Part shown: one piece after another, positions 1-8,139 of the stretch
Layout of the letters: every line of letters starts with the position of its first letter
Position numbering within the stretch: the stretch's first letter is position 1
DNA from: Candidatus Cloacimonadota bacterium
GTDB taxonomy: Bacteria; Cloacimonadota; Cloacimonadia; JGIOTU-2
Assembly: GCA_014384665.1 (NCBI GenBank)
Contig: JACNFI010000308.1
Span: 1-14,875, forward strand
Direction of reading: 5' to 3'
DNA length: 14,875 bases
Program-made: the position numbers and the translations under genes
The notes under the pieces: generated by a model
The model's database searches: none
What the model was told of the DNA's origin: nothing
Seen by the model: only the letters and a program-made list of their open reading frames with translations

Positions 1-33
1 AATTTTAATCCACCTCAGATAAATGAAGATAAG

Positions 34-138
34 GCAGGTAAACCCCGTAGATAGTGTTATCAACGGGGTTCTCCTGCTCGCTATTTCAGGGTAACACAGA
101 ACCCCGCGTCCGCGGGGACTGTTCCGTCTGCCACCTGC
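34..138. repeat. GC-rich double hairpin repeat after batE
   Basis: Two GC-rich stem-loops in otherwise AT-rich DNA just downstream of batE. The first pairs GCAGG (34-38) plus AACCCCGT (41-48) with ACGGGGTT (63-70) plus CCTGC (73-77). The second pairs CCCCGCG (102-108) with CGCGGGG (111-117) and extends outward through CAG/CTG and AACA/TGTT. An outer GCAGGT (34-39) can also pair with ACCTGC (133-138), so the whole could fold as one branched RNA. No T-run follows on the minus strand, so it is not a classical terminator, although it could stop or protect the 3' end of the bat transcript. It resembles dispersed REP-like intergenic repeats, which is inference. Bases 1-33 and 139-151 hold nothing I recognise. 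Confidence 0.6.
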
Positions 139-151
139 GAAACTTAGTTAA

Positions 152-895
152 TTAAATAACTGATAAACTTTCCTTCTCAACCCACCCACCATTTCCAGAT
201 TGCAATTTTATCAAAACCCAATCTTTATCAAATTTTTCAATGCAAATTTTTAATCCTTCATGAATAGTAAATACTTGAGGAAAATCCTCACTTGGACCGC
301 TATATGCAAAAACAGTTTCACTAATAATAACTGCTGAATTATTGTTATAAAATATACTTAACCTGGCAATAGTTACTATCAAAAAAATCATAAAGCAGAA
401 TGAAAAAATTATCAATAATAGTTTTAATAACTTTTTTACAGAAATTCTTCGGGCTAAAACTAAACCAGCTACAGTTAACATTATCAAAATAAAAAAGACT
501 AGCACAAAAATACATTGTATATTAATTGAAAAAAAATAAAATATGTTATGAAATACATTTATCAAGAACGGTTCTTTACTTTCTTCTTTATCCTTAAGTT
601 TTGATTTTAACAATGAAATATTTAAAAGAAGGTCTTTATCTAAAGGTTTATATTTAGCAGCTTTTTCATAATATAATCGTGCAAGTCCAAAATTCTTAAG
701 TTTGAAATAAGTATTGCCTAAATTATAGAACAAAACAAAACTCTTTACACCTTTATTTATAAGGCTTTCGTAAATATCCTTTGCTTTTTCATAGTTCAGA
801 TTTTGATAAGCATTATTTGCATCTGACAAATCATATTCAGCAGATAGCATTGAAAAGATTAATAGTAAAATAATGAACAGAATTGCTTTCCTCAT
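152..895 (-). CDS. batE: BatE-like TPR and SH3 domain membrane protein
   Basis: Last gene of the Bat operon, 247 residues. A signal peptide (about 1-19) is followed by tetratricopeptide repeats (about 25-100, with the pattern FYNLGNTYFKLKNFGLARLYYEKA). Two membrane helices follow (about 124-148 and 155-179). The C-terminal bacterial SH3-like domain (about 188-247) has the typical AYSGPSEDF and GWVEKESL elements. This order of TPR, two helices and SH3 is that of BatE. The protein is probably an inner-membrane anchor with TPR and SH3 parts outside the cytoplasm, binding other Bat proteins. Its ATG overlaps the batD stop by one base (TAATG), so it is translationally coupled to batD. Function within the complex is inferred from the family. 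Confidence 0.85.
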   Translation of the reverse strand: MRKAILFIILLLIFSMLSAEYDLSDANNAYQNLNYEKAKDIYESLINKGVKSFVLFYNLGNTYFKLKNFGLARLYYEKAAKYKPLDKDLLLNISLLKSKLKDKEESKEPFLINVFHNIFYFFSINIQCIFVLVFFILIMLTVAGLVLARRISVKKLLKLLLIIFSFCFMIFLIVTIARLSIFYNNNSAVIISETVFAYSGPSEDFPQVFTIHEGLKICIEKFDKDWVLIKLQSGNGGWVEKESLSVI

Positions 896-2688
896 TATTT
901 ATTTCTCCTGACTTTTATCTTACTTAATCTATGAATTATATCATTCAATTCAGTGAATTTATTTTTAATTTCTTCTTTTGAATATTTAATTCCACTAAAA
1001 CGAACCTGGTCAGTCATTATAAGGAAATGTTTTACATCCTGAATAAGCTTGTCATCAACATTCTTCACTTTCAAAACATCAATTATATCCTGAATTTTAG
1101 AACTACCAGCAGATATATTAAATCTGTTTGCAATAAAATTTTTTAGTGCTTTTTCAGCAACCAAAAAAAATGTATCTGCCTGTTGAGAGGAAAGAAAACT
1201 CTTTACTTCGTTCATATCTTTTTGTAGTTTTTTATTGGATATTTTTGCTCTATAGTATGCTCTATCTTGTAACAGCCTATCCTTCTCTTTACGATATATA
1301 TATGCAAACATAATACTCAACGAAGAAATGATTGCTAATATCCAAAACCAAAAATGTTCAAAAACTAATGAGAAATTCTTTATACTACTGATATTCTTAA
1401 TAAAACATATATCAAGAATGTTTATATCAATTCCTTGAGGTCGCGAGTAAGAATGTATACCTAAAGGTTTTTCGCTTTTTTCTACATCAAATTTTATTGG
1501 CAAACTTGTAACAGTTTTATATCTCTCTTTATAAGGGTCAAAGTATGATAATTGGATTTCAGGGATTTCATATACTCCAGGTTCTTCGGGAATTAGAATA
1601 TATTTAACAATCTTCTTGCCCTCGGTCTTACGAGATTCTAATAAGATATCAGAAATTTCTGGAGGAAATGTGCCAATATTATTTAACTTAGGCAGAGTAG
1701 GTGGTTCAAACATTTTAAAATTTCCTTTACCAGAAATTGTGACTGTTAAAGTCAAGGATTCTCCAGCTTGAACTTGTTTATTGCTCAAATTTGCACTAAT
1801 ATGAAACTGACCTACTGCCCCTGAAAAATCTGCAGGTTTATTATCCATAGGAAGCTCTTTTACATCAATATTAATAGAATTAGACTGAACTTTTACTCTT
1901 TTTGTAGTTCCAAAATCAAAAAAACTTTTTGCAGGAATTTCGTAAGCACAAACTAAAATCATTGGTTCTATTGTTAATCTATCAGAAAATGTGGGAAATA
2001 ATGTAAATTCACTTATTCTATACGAATAGTATCGTATACCATTTATAACTTCAATAGTAGAACTTATCCTTTTTGCCTGATAGGTTCCTTCTTTCAAGAA
2101 GCCTGTAAATTCTGGAAATTTTTCAGCATCTAATCCAACAAGATTTCTATTGCTGTATAACTTATAATTTATTGTTATTGGTTCCCCGATATATATAGAT
2201 TTTTTGTTTGCTTGAGCTTCTAAAAATATCTCTTTCCCACCACCTTGATTTGAGTATTGACCTTTTCTAAAAGATTTCTTAGGTGAAACATTAGCTTGCG
2301 AAGCTGTTATAGTTACTTTTATTGATTTTGTATGATATTGTTTTTTGTGATATTTTACAAGAATTGGTGGAATAATAAATTCTCCAACCTTTAAAGGGGA
2401 TAATGTATAAGTAAAACTTTTCTTAATATTCTTACTCATTTTCCCATTGATTATTTCAATTGAAGTAGAACTTGAGGATGATTGTCCAATTATTTGGAGA
2501 CCAGTAAGTTGTGGTATAATTGGTTCTGCTTTTATATCTTTATCTGCATTTATTTCTATTGTTAAATATAGATTTTCATTAACAGTTAATTCAGTTTTAT
2601 CAACATAGGATGAGACAGAGAGTTCAATTCCACTTACAAGAGAGAATATTGAAATAAAAAATAAGGTTAAGAATATTAATTTCTTCAT
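895..2688 (-). CDS. batD: BatD oxygen-tolerance protein
   Basis: 597 residues, the usual BatD size. A signal peptide (about 1-20, MKKLIFLTLFFISIFSLVSG) leads into a long beta-rich extracytoplasmic region with repeated Ig-like strands, including the segments LTVNENLYLTIEINA and VQAGESLTLTVTISG, which recur as similar units near residues 33 and 305. One membrane helix lies at about 444-465 (FWFWILAIISSLSIMFAYIY), followed by a charged cytoplasmic tail of about 130 residues with predicted helices. BatD is thought to scaffold BatA/B/C/E in the periplasm; a biochemical activity is not established. The start lies just after the batC stop (gap of one base) without a strong Shine-Dalgarno, suggesting coupling. 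Identification rests on domain layout and operon position. Confidence 0.88.
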   Translation of the reverse strand: MKKLIFLTLFFISIFSLVSGIELSVSSYVDKTELTVNENLYLTIEINADKDIKAEPIIPQLTGLQIIGQSSSSSTSIEIINGKMSKNIKKSFTYTLSPLKVGEFIIPPILVKYHKKQYHTKSIKVTITASQANVSPKKSFRKGQYSNQGGGKEIFLEAQANKKSIYIGEPITINYKLYSNRNLVGLDAEKFPEFTGFLKEGTYQAKRISSTIEVINGIRYYSYRISEFTLFPTFSDRLTIEPMILVCAYEIPAKSFFDFGTTKRVKVQSNSINIDVKELPMDNKPADFSGAVGQFHISANLSNKQVQAGESLTLTVTISGKGNFKMFEPPTLPKLNNIGTFPPEISDILLESRKTEGKKIVKYILIPEEPGVYEIPEIQLSYFDPYKERYKTVTSLPIKFDVEKSEKPLGIHSYSRPQGIDINILDICFIKNISSIKNFSLVFEHFWFWILAIISSLSIMFAYIYRKEKDRLLQDRAYYRAKISNKKLQKDMNEVKSFLSSQQADTFFLVAEKALKNFIANRFNISAGSSKIQDIIDVLKVKNVDDKLIQDVKHFLIMTDQVRFSGIKYSKEEIKNKFTELNDIIHRLSKIKVRRNK

Positions 2689-2689
2689 A

Positions 2690-3439
2690 TTACCAATTTT
2701 TTTTAACTGATTTTATTCTCTCTTTTTTTAACAATTTTTTCATTTTTTCTTTTTGATTTTTATCTTCTTCTCGTTGCATTGCTTCTAAAATTCTTTCTGC
2801 CTGTTTCAATTTCTCATTAGATTGTTGTGCTTCTTGTTTCCTATCTTCACCTTCTTCTTGTTCAGATTGATTTTTCTTCTCATCATCTTGACTTTTTTGC
2901 TTATCTTGTTGTTCTTGTTTTTGTTTTTGGTCTTGTTTTTGGTCTTGTTTCTGTTTTTTATTATCTTTTTTAGAATCTTGGTTTTGGTTTTGTTGATTCT
3001 GCTTTTGCTTTTGCATTTGTAAATATTGTTTTGTCAGTTCATAGTTATACTTTGCATCTTTGTTGTTAGAATTAAGGATGATGGAATTTTTATAAGCTTC
3101 TAATGCCTTTTGATAATCCTCTTTTTGAAAATAAGCATCACCAATGTTATAGAAAACATTTGATTTATCAACAGTTTCGTCTTTAATGCTATTTTGATAT
3201 CCAGCTATAGCTTTGTCGTATTGTTTATTTTTATAATATGCATCCCCCAAATTGAAATGAATTTTAGAATCATCAGGATACTTTATACTATTTTGTTTAT
3301 ACAATTCCTCAGCTTTCTTATAATCTCCATTATTATATTCTTTGTTTGCTTTGCTATTCTTGATTACTTTTTCATAGTTAAGAGAAAAGAGGTTAGATGC
3401 AATTATGCAAAATGTAATAATCAAAATTATTTTTTTCAT
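2690..3439 (-). CDS. batC: BatC TPR protein with charged low-complexity tail
   Basis: 249 residues. The ATG at 3439 is chosen because it begins a signal peptide (MKKIILIITFCIIASNLFS) and follows a good ribosome site (AGAGGAAG, 7 bases upstream); upstream in-frame TTG codons have neither. Three to four tetratricopeptide repeats (about 30-137, with HFNLGDAYYKNKQYDKAIAGY and FYNIGDAYFQKEDYQKALEAY) form a protein-binding superhelix. Residues about 142-225 are a Q/K/E/D-rich tract, and the end (ERILEAMQREEDKN ... VKKNW) matches the typical BatC C-terminus, a short helix and final Trp. It is probably periplasmic and part of the Bat complex. The gap before it (3440-3831) is the only long one in the distal part of the operon. 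Confidence 0.85.
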   Translation of the reverse strand: MKKIILIITFCIIASNLFSLNYEKVIKNSKANKEYNNGDYKKAEELYKQNSIKYPDDSKIHFNLGDAYYKNKQYDKAIAGYQNSIKDETVDKSNVFYNIGDAYFQKEDYQKALEAYKNSIILNSNNKDAKYNYELTKQYLQMQKQKQNQQNQNQDSKKDNKKQKQDQKQDQKQKQEQQDKQKSQDDEKKNQSEQEEGEDRKQEAQQSNEKLKQAERILEAMQREEDKNQKEKMKKLLKKERIKSVKKNW

Positions 3440-3831
3440 ACTTTCTTCCTCTATTTTGAATGTTATGTATAATATTAACCACAAAGTTCACAAAGAACAC
3501 AAAGGGCACAAAGGATTTTTTATTTACTTAATGATCTTTTTTTAATCTTGTATTTCTCTAAACCCACTAATAGAGCTAATAATAACAGTCCTTCTATCTC
3601 TCTGGTCTTGTCATCCCGATACATCGGGAAGAAAACCAAAATATCAGCCAAAGGCTGATCAGCCTCAGACTGAAAAGTTCCCAATTTTTTTACACCCCCT
3701 ATTTTTCACTCTGCATTATCCAGCAGTTCATCTACTGGTAAGCATTTGTGAACTATGGTATATTTGGGTTTTATTCATAAATTATACTTAACTATTTTGA
3801 AACTTGAAACCTAACAAAGAAGGATAAAATT
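3440..3831. repeat. repeat-rich gap between batB and batC
   Basis: A 392-base stretch without a convincing gene. From the batC side it holds four tandem 9-base units of the form ACAAAGNNN (3481-3516), a palindrome TCCCGAT-AC-ATCGGGA (3614-3629), and a nested set ATCAGCC-AAA-GGCTGAT (3643-3659) that continues as the perfect 12-base palindrome GGCTGATCAGCC (3653-3664). A 10-base inverted repeat, AAACTTGAAA (3800-3809) with TTTCAAGTTT (3830-3839), straddles the batB stop. A minus-strand TATAAT at 3781-3786 could be a -10 box for batC, but no good -35 box accompanies it. A 54-codon TTG-start frame (3520-3684) runs through the palindromes and is probably not a gene. Confidence 0.65.
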
Positions 3832-4833
3832 TCAAGTTTTTAACTTTCTTTCTAAAATTAAGAATTCAAATGCTAAAAATATAAATGCAATAAAAACAAA
3901 ATATTGATATTGTTCTTTATATTGTGAGTATTTTCTTTCTGAAATTTTTTCTTTTTCAAGCTTATTAATATCAAACAAAATTTCTTTAATTTCACTCTGA
4001 CCAGTGGTAACCTGGAAGAATAATCCACCAGTTTTTTTAGATATCCAACTTAAATTTGAAAAATCAAGTTTTGTCAACACAATATTTCCATCTTTATCTT
4101 TTAAATATTCTTTTCCTCCGGTTTGTGGATTTATTAGTGGAATCGGAGCTCCCTTTTGTGTTCCAATACCTAAAGTATAAATAATAACATTTTCTTCTTT
4201 TGCTTTTTTTACAGCATTTTTGAAATCTCCTTGCAGATTTTCACCATCTGTAATAAGAATTATAACACGATTTTCAGTTTCTTTTGTGAAAAGTGTTAGA
4301 GATTTCTTGATTGCTGAAGATATATCTGTACCTTCTTCAGGAATAATATCCACATCAATAATAGAAGTAAACATTTTAAGTGCAGAATAGTCAGAAGTAA
4401 GTGGGCATTGGACAAAGCTTCTTCCTGAAAAAAGTATTAATCCAACACGATCACCACTCAATTGATCTAAAAAAGTAATAAAAGCATTTTTAGCTCTTTG
4501 AATACGGTTTGGCGACAGGTCTTCTGCTAACATACTTTTTGAGACATCAATAGCAACAACAATATCCAGACCTTTTTCTTCAAAGATTTGTAATTCCTTT
4601 CCCCATCTGGGTCTTGATGCAGCAACTAATAAAAAAATTAAACTGATTATGAAAAAAACATTTTTAGCTACTCTTGCTGATTGAGACCTATTCAATATCA
4701 ACCTTTTTTGCATATATTCTGAAGAAAATCTAAAGAGCAACTTCTGTCTTTTCTTACGAGATAAATATATTACAAAAATTATTATAGGAATAATAAGTAA
4801 AAAAATAAGAAAATTAGGATTTCCGAAATGCAT
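3832..4833 (-). CDS. batB: BatB VWA-domain membrane protein
   Basis: 333 residues. N-terminal membrane helices (about 9-24 and 57-73) precede a von Willebrand factor A domain with an intact metal-ion site: DVSKS at 96-100 (DxSxS), a threonine in EEGTD, and the TDGEN segment. A last helix near the C-terminus (YFVFIAFIFLAFEFLIL) anchors it again. The VWA domain has the BatA/BatB features RVGLILFSGRSF and PLTSDYSAL. VWA domains bind partners through a divalent metal ion. In the Bat system they are thought to work with MoxR and the TPR proteins. The start lies two bases after the batA stop with no clear Shine-Dalgarno, so translation is probably coupled. batA and batB are paralogues; the A/B naming follows gene order. 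Confidence 0.88.
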   Translation of the reverse strand: MHFGNPNFLIFLLIIPIIIFVIYLSRKKRQKLLFRFSSEYMQKRLILNRSQSARVAKNVFFIISLIFLLVAASRPRWGKELQIFEEKGLDIVVAIDVSKSMLAEDLSPNRIQRAKNAFITFLDQLSGDRVGLILFSGRSFVQCPLTSDYSALKMFTSIIDVDIIPEEGTDISSAIKKSLTLFTKETENRVIILITDGENLQGDFKNAVKKAKEENVIIYTLGIGTQKGAPIPLINPQTGGKEYLKDKDGNIVLTKLDFSNLSWISKKTGGLFFQVTTGQSEIKEILFDINKLEKEKISERKYSQYKEQYQYFVFIAFIFLAFEFLILERKLKT

Positions 4834-4835
4834 AA

Positions 4836-5834
4836 TTATGGTAGTGCTCTACACAAAATTTTTGAATAAAATAATTCAAATATTAATAATATTAGCGCAA
4901 AATAAAGAAAATAATAAAAAAGGTTATAGTATTTATAATGCACTTTTTCTGAGATTTCAGTTTTCTCAAATTTATCAATCTCATTCATAATGTTTTTTAA
5001 TTGCGTACTATTTTGAGCTCTATTAGCAGTTTTAGTCCCACAAATTTCTGCAATTTTATTCAATGTAGCCATATCAATATCTAATCGTTCAGTTACATAC
5101 TGTCTTCCATAAATTGGGTGGTCAATTGGAATTTTTGATTTACCTTCCTTCCCGACTCCGATTGGATATATTTTAATTTTGAATTCTTTCGCAAGCTCTG
5201 CGGCTGTAACTGGGTCAATCTCTCCAGAATTGTTTCTTCCATCTGTAAGGAGGATTATCACTTTGCTCTTGGCTTTTGAATCACGCAAGCGATTTATGGA
5301 AGTAGCAATTCCCATTCCGATTGCAGTTCCATCTTCAACCATGCCAGTTTTGATTTGATTTAATAATTCTATCAAGATATTATGGTCAATAGTTAATGGA
5401 CATTGAGTATAACTTTCACCTGCGAAAATCACCAAGCCTATTCTATCATTAGGTCTCATATCAATAAAACTTTTTGCTTCTTCCTTTGCTGCATATAATC
5501 TGTTATTTGGTTGAAAATCAATCGCCCGCATACTTGTTGAAACATCAATTGCAAGTATAATATCTACTCCTTTGCCTTTTACCTTCGTAAATCTTTCAGG
5601 TATTACGGGTTTTGCAAGTGCTAAAATCAACATAGTAAAAACAACCAATCTAAAAATATATCTTAAATAATACAGCAATATCGTTTTTCTATTTTTTACT
5701 GATTTCAATATAGTAATATCAGAATATAAAACTGATGGCTTCTTTCTACTTTTTATAAAAATTTCGTAAAGAATAAGTATTGGAATTATAAAAAATAACC
5801 AGAAAAATTGTGGATTAAGAAATTCTATTTTCAT
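4836..5834 (-). CDS. batA: BatA VWA-domain membrane protein
   Basis: 332 residues, with the same architecture as its downstream neighbour. It begins FLNPQFFWLFFIIP, the usual BatA N-terminus, with membrane helices at about 10-26 and 56-74. The VWA domain carries a complete MIDAS: DVSTS at 97-101, T170 in EDGTAIG, and D198 in LLTDGRNN. A C-terminal helix (YNLFYYFLYFALILLIFELF) follows. The role is inferred from the family: a metal-dependent adhesion-type domain on the membrane acting with MoxR and BatB. The ATG lies inside the 3' end of the preceding gene (20-base overlap), with a purine-rich AGAAGAAA just upstream, which indicates tight co-translation. Confidence 0.88.
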   Translation of the reverse strand: MKIEFLNPQFFWLFFIIPILILYEIFIKSRKKPSVLYSDITILKSVKNRKTILLYYLRYIFRLVVFTMLILALAKPVIPERFTKVKGKGVDIILAIDVSTSMRAIDFQPNNRLYAAKEEAKSFIDMRPNDRIGLVIFAGESYTQCPLTIDHNILIELLNQIKTGMVEDGTAIGMGIATSINRLRDSKAKSKVIILLTDGRNNSGEIDPVTAAELAKEFKIKIYPIGVGKEGKSKIPIDHPIYGRQYVTERLDIDMATLNKIAEICGTKTANRAQNSTQLKNIMNEIDKFEKTEISEKVHYKYYNLFYYFLYFALILLIFELFYSKILCRALP

Positions 5835-6744
5835 TTTCTTCTACTAATTTTGTATCGTTGATTAAATTCACTAAATCATTCATTGTGTTTTCTGCTTCGG
5901 ATAAAGGTGGAATGAACTTGGCATATTTTACTTTATCACAATTAGTTAATATTTTGTACATATTTGGATTAAATTTAGAGTTTTGTCCAATATTATACTT
6001 TTTAAAGATTTGCTTAATTTCTGAGGATGTTAATTCCAAAATAGGTAATTTAAATCTATTTTCAAGATACTCACGACATATCCAGGAAATCTCAACATAA
6101 TACTTTTTAATTTTTCCTTTTGTAAGAAAGTCCTGTAATCTAAGATTTTTAAGTTTATCTAAAGCAATAATATGAGCGGGAATTCCTTTCTTTTTTTGTT
6201 CAGCAAAGATGGGCTTCTTGCTCTTTATTCTTATAAATAAAAATATCAAGAAAATAATAACTACAATAATCAGTATTGGCAACAGCCAATCAAAAAAAGT
6301 AAGATTCAAACTGAGAGGAGGTTGAATATCCTTTAACTCTGTGGAATCTCCAACAAGAATAGTTTTTACATCTACAGTTAGAGAATCAGAATATACATAC
6401 GAAGTATCAGAATCATCTACTATCTGAAATTCTAATGAAGGAATTGTTTGAATTCCAGTATCAAAAAAAGCAGACTCAAACTCAAAATTTGATACAGCAT
6501 TATTTTCCTTTTCAGTAACTTTCTTATTATACGATAATAACACAAAAGTTTCAGATTTAACACCACCAATAAAATTTACAATTTCAGTTTCTTTATGCTC
6601 AATTAAAATATTAAAAAATACTCTATCGCCTATGTTAGTTTGTGACATATCCGTATTTACTGTATCTAATTCAGTAACAACATTAATACAATATAAATTA
6701 GAAGAAATCAATAATATGAATACAATAAGAGAAAGTTTTTTCAT
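5815..6744 (-). CDS. BatD-like/DUF4381-like single-pass membrane protein
   Basis: 309 residues in the usual Bat-operon slot between the DUF58 gene and batA. A signal peptide (about 1-19) is followed by a beta-rich extracytoplasmic domain (about 22-148) with the segment LKDIQPPLSL before the membrane. One membrane helix (about 152-172) and a cytoplasmic helical tail of about 135 residues follow. The layout mirrors a shortened BatD, and the tail resembles DUF4381-type proteins found with VWA genes. No enzymatic motif is visible. It probably couples the extracytoplasmic Bat assembly to cytoplasmic MoxR and DUF58, which is inference. Its ATG overlaps the upstream stop by four bases (ATGA). Confidence 0.7.
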   Translation of the reverse strand: MKKLSLIVFILLISSNLYCINVVTELDTVNTDMSQTNIGDRVFFNILIEHKETEIVNFIGGVKSETFVLLSYNKKVTEKENNAVSNFEFESAFFDTGIQTIPSLEFQIVDDSDTSYVYSDSLTVDVKTILVGDSTELKDIQPPLSLNLTFFDWLLPILIIVVIIFLIFLFIRIKSKKPIFAEQKKKGIPAHIIALDKLKNLRLQDFLTKGKIKKYYVEISWICREYLENRFKLPILELTSSEIKQIFKKYNIGQNSKFNPNMYKILTNCDKVKYAKFIPPLSEAENTMNDLVNLINDTKLVEENENRIS

Positions 6745-7619
6745 TTTATTCTTCTTGCTCGTTTTTTGAAGAATTTTACAAGCGTATTAATATAGGGCAT
6801 ATCACTTTGAATATCAATCAAATCAATTTTCAATTTCTTTAAATCCTCTGAAACAGCTGTAATCCTTTTTTCCGCAAAATTTTGAAAATAATCCTTAAAT
6901 TTTCTATCCTTTGTATTTATGAATATTTCTTCTCCAGTTTCAGTATCCTGGAAATTAATAAAACCTAAATGCGGAATTTTGAATTCTTTTGGGTCAAGTA
7001 TTCTTATTGCGACTACATCATGTTTTTGTGCGATAATTTGTAATGTTTTGAAATAATTTTCATCAAAGAAATCAGATAAAAGAAAGATAATACTTCTTTT
7101 TTTGGACATCTTATAATAATATTCTAAAGCATTACTAATATCAGTTTTTTTATGCTCTGGAGTATGATATAGTATTTCTCGGACTATTCGCAAGACAGTA
7201 TTTTTACCTTTTTTCGGTGGAATGTAAAGTTCAATACTTTCAGAAAAGAGAATCAGACCTACTTTATCATTATTTTTTATGGCAGAGAAAGCAAGTATTG
7301 CTCCGATTTCTGCTGCAATCTCTCGTTTCAATTTATCTTTTGTACCAAATTCACCAGACTGGCTGACATCAATTATAAGCATCACAGTTAGTTCACGGGT
7401 TTCTTCAAATTTTTTTATGTATGGATGCCCAAATCTTGCAGAGACATTCCAATCAATCAGTTTGACATTATCGCCTGGTTGATACGCCCTCACTTCAGAA
7501 AATTCTAAACCTTGCCCTTTGAAAATACTATGATATTCGCCAGAAAAAAGTTCGTTAACCAAACTTTTTGTAGAAATCTCTATTTTACGAACTTGATTTA
7601 AAATTTCCTTTGGAATCAT
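6741..7619 (-). CDS. DUF58 VWA-like protein of the Bat operon
   Basis: 292 residues. Residues 36-62 carry the DUF58 signature (GQGLEFSEVRAYQPGD, then IDWNVSAR), followed by a VWA-like fold with DVSQS at 84-88 and VGLILFSESIEL. There is no signal peptide or membrane helix, so it is cytoplasmic. DUF58 proteins are nearly always encoded beside a MoxR ATPase and are thought to be its partner in assembling or activating a metal-dependent complex. A weak AGGAT lies about 13 bases before the ATG. In a compact operon this gene would directly follow moxR; here 520 bases holding the S23-type gene and its repeats separate them. Confidence 0.88.
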   Translation of the reverse strand: MIPKEILNQVRKIEISTKSLVNELFSGEYHSIFKGQGLEFSEVRAYQPGDNVKLIDWNVSARFGHPYIKKFEETRELTVMLIIDVSQSGEFGTKDKLKREIAAEIGAILAFSAIKNNDKVGLILFSESIELYIPPKKGKNTVLRIVREILYHTPEHKKTDISNALEYYYKMSKKRSIIFLLSDFFDENYFKTLQIIAQKHDVVAIRILDPKEFKIPHLGFINFQDTETGEEIFINTKDRKFKDYFQNFAEKRITAVSEDLKKLKIDLIDIQSDMPYINTLVKFFKKRARRIK

Positions 7620-7654
7620 ATTCTATTAAATCCTAAATTCTATGTAAAATGTTG

Positions 7655-7700
7655 GTTGCGAGTTACGGGTTGCGAGTTGCGGGTTGCGAGTTGCGAGTTA
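7655..7700. repeat. left heptamer tandem repeat beside the S23-type gene
   Basis: Six tandem 7-base units, GTTGCGA / GTTACGG / GTTGCGA / GTTGCGG / GTTGCGA / GTTGCGA (7655-7696), then GTTA. The last bases form the stop codon of the S23-type gene (TTA at 7698-7700). The 17 bases GTTGCGAGTTGCGGGTT at 7669-7685 recur perfectly inverted at 8079-8095 on the other side of the gene, so a transcript could fold with the gene in the loop. Confidence 0.9.
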
Positions 7701-8060
7701 TCTCCATTCATTTTCAACATATTGAATAAATTTATTAATCTTTCTGCCAAGTTCATTATAATCCGTTATCATTTCTGATAAAGTATCTCCAAGTAAGTGG
7801 GTTTCTTGTATCATTTTCAAATGGAGTATAGTTTCATCACAAGAAGAATGAGCATAGATTAGAAATTTTATGAATTCTGCTTTATATCTTCGCCTTCCAT
7901 ATCCTTCAACAATATTTGCTACAATGCTTTTAGAAGACCGTCTTACCTGGCTACCTTCTTCGTATAGTTCATATTTTGGTAATGTTAATGTCATTCTATG
8001 AATTCTAAGTGCTAAATCAAAAGAAAGCTTATAAATATCCAATTCGCGATAACTTTTCAT
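7698..8060 (-). CDS. four-helix-bundle protein, S23/intervening-sequence family
   Basis: 120 residues, all helical. It begins MKSYRELDIYKLSFDLALRI and carries EEGSQVRRSSKSIVANIVEG, the hallmarks of the four-helix-bundle family (S23 / rRNA intervening-sequence protein). The family is often encoded inside insertions in 23S rRNA genes and in scattered intergenic sites; its function is unknown, though RNA binding has been suggested. The ATG at 8060 fits the usual family start; GTG at 8069 and ATG at 8066 are alternatives, with AGGTGA close upstream. The gene sits between moxR and the DUF58 gene, has no apparent link to them, and is bounded by inverted heptamer repeats (7655-7700 and 8078-8099). 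It is therefore likely an inserted unit. Confidence 0.88.
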   Translation of the reverse strand: MKSYRELDIYKLSFDLALRIHRMTLTLPKYELYEEGSQVRRSSKSIVANIVEGYGRRRYKAEFIKFLIYAHSSCDETILHLKMIQETHLLGDTLSEMITDYNELGRKINKFIQYVENEWR

Positions 8061-8077
8061 AATCATCACCTAACCTT

Positions 8078-8099
8078 TAACCCGCAACTCGCAACTCTG
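8078..8099. repeat. right heptamer repeat, inverted copy
   Basis: Three 7-base units reading AACCCGC / AACTCGC / AACTCTG on the plus strand (8079-8099), the inverted form of the left array. Bases 8079-8095 are the exact reverse complement of 7669-7685. The array lies just upstream of the S23-type start codon. Confidence 0.88.
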
Positions 8100-8139
8100 T
8101 CTTTTAAGTTTTTTATCCTTAATTTATGGTTTATTACAT

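Noticed and set aside
2822..3022. Plus-strand frame coding a Leu/Phe-rich peptide
   Set aside because: It is the antisense of the Gln/Lys-rich tract of batC; the hydrophobic composition follows from the complement of CAA/AAA-rich codons.
3520..3684. Minus-strand 54-codon frame in the batB-batC gap, with a G-rich stretch before a TTG start
   Set aside because: It runs through two palindromic repeats, starts at TTG and resembles no protein I know; the hydrophobic stretch near its end may be chance.
7655..7700. CRISPR-like array
   Set aside because: The 7-base units are directly adjacent with no spacers; this is a simple tandem repeat.
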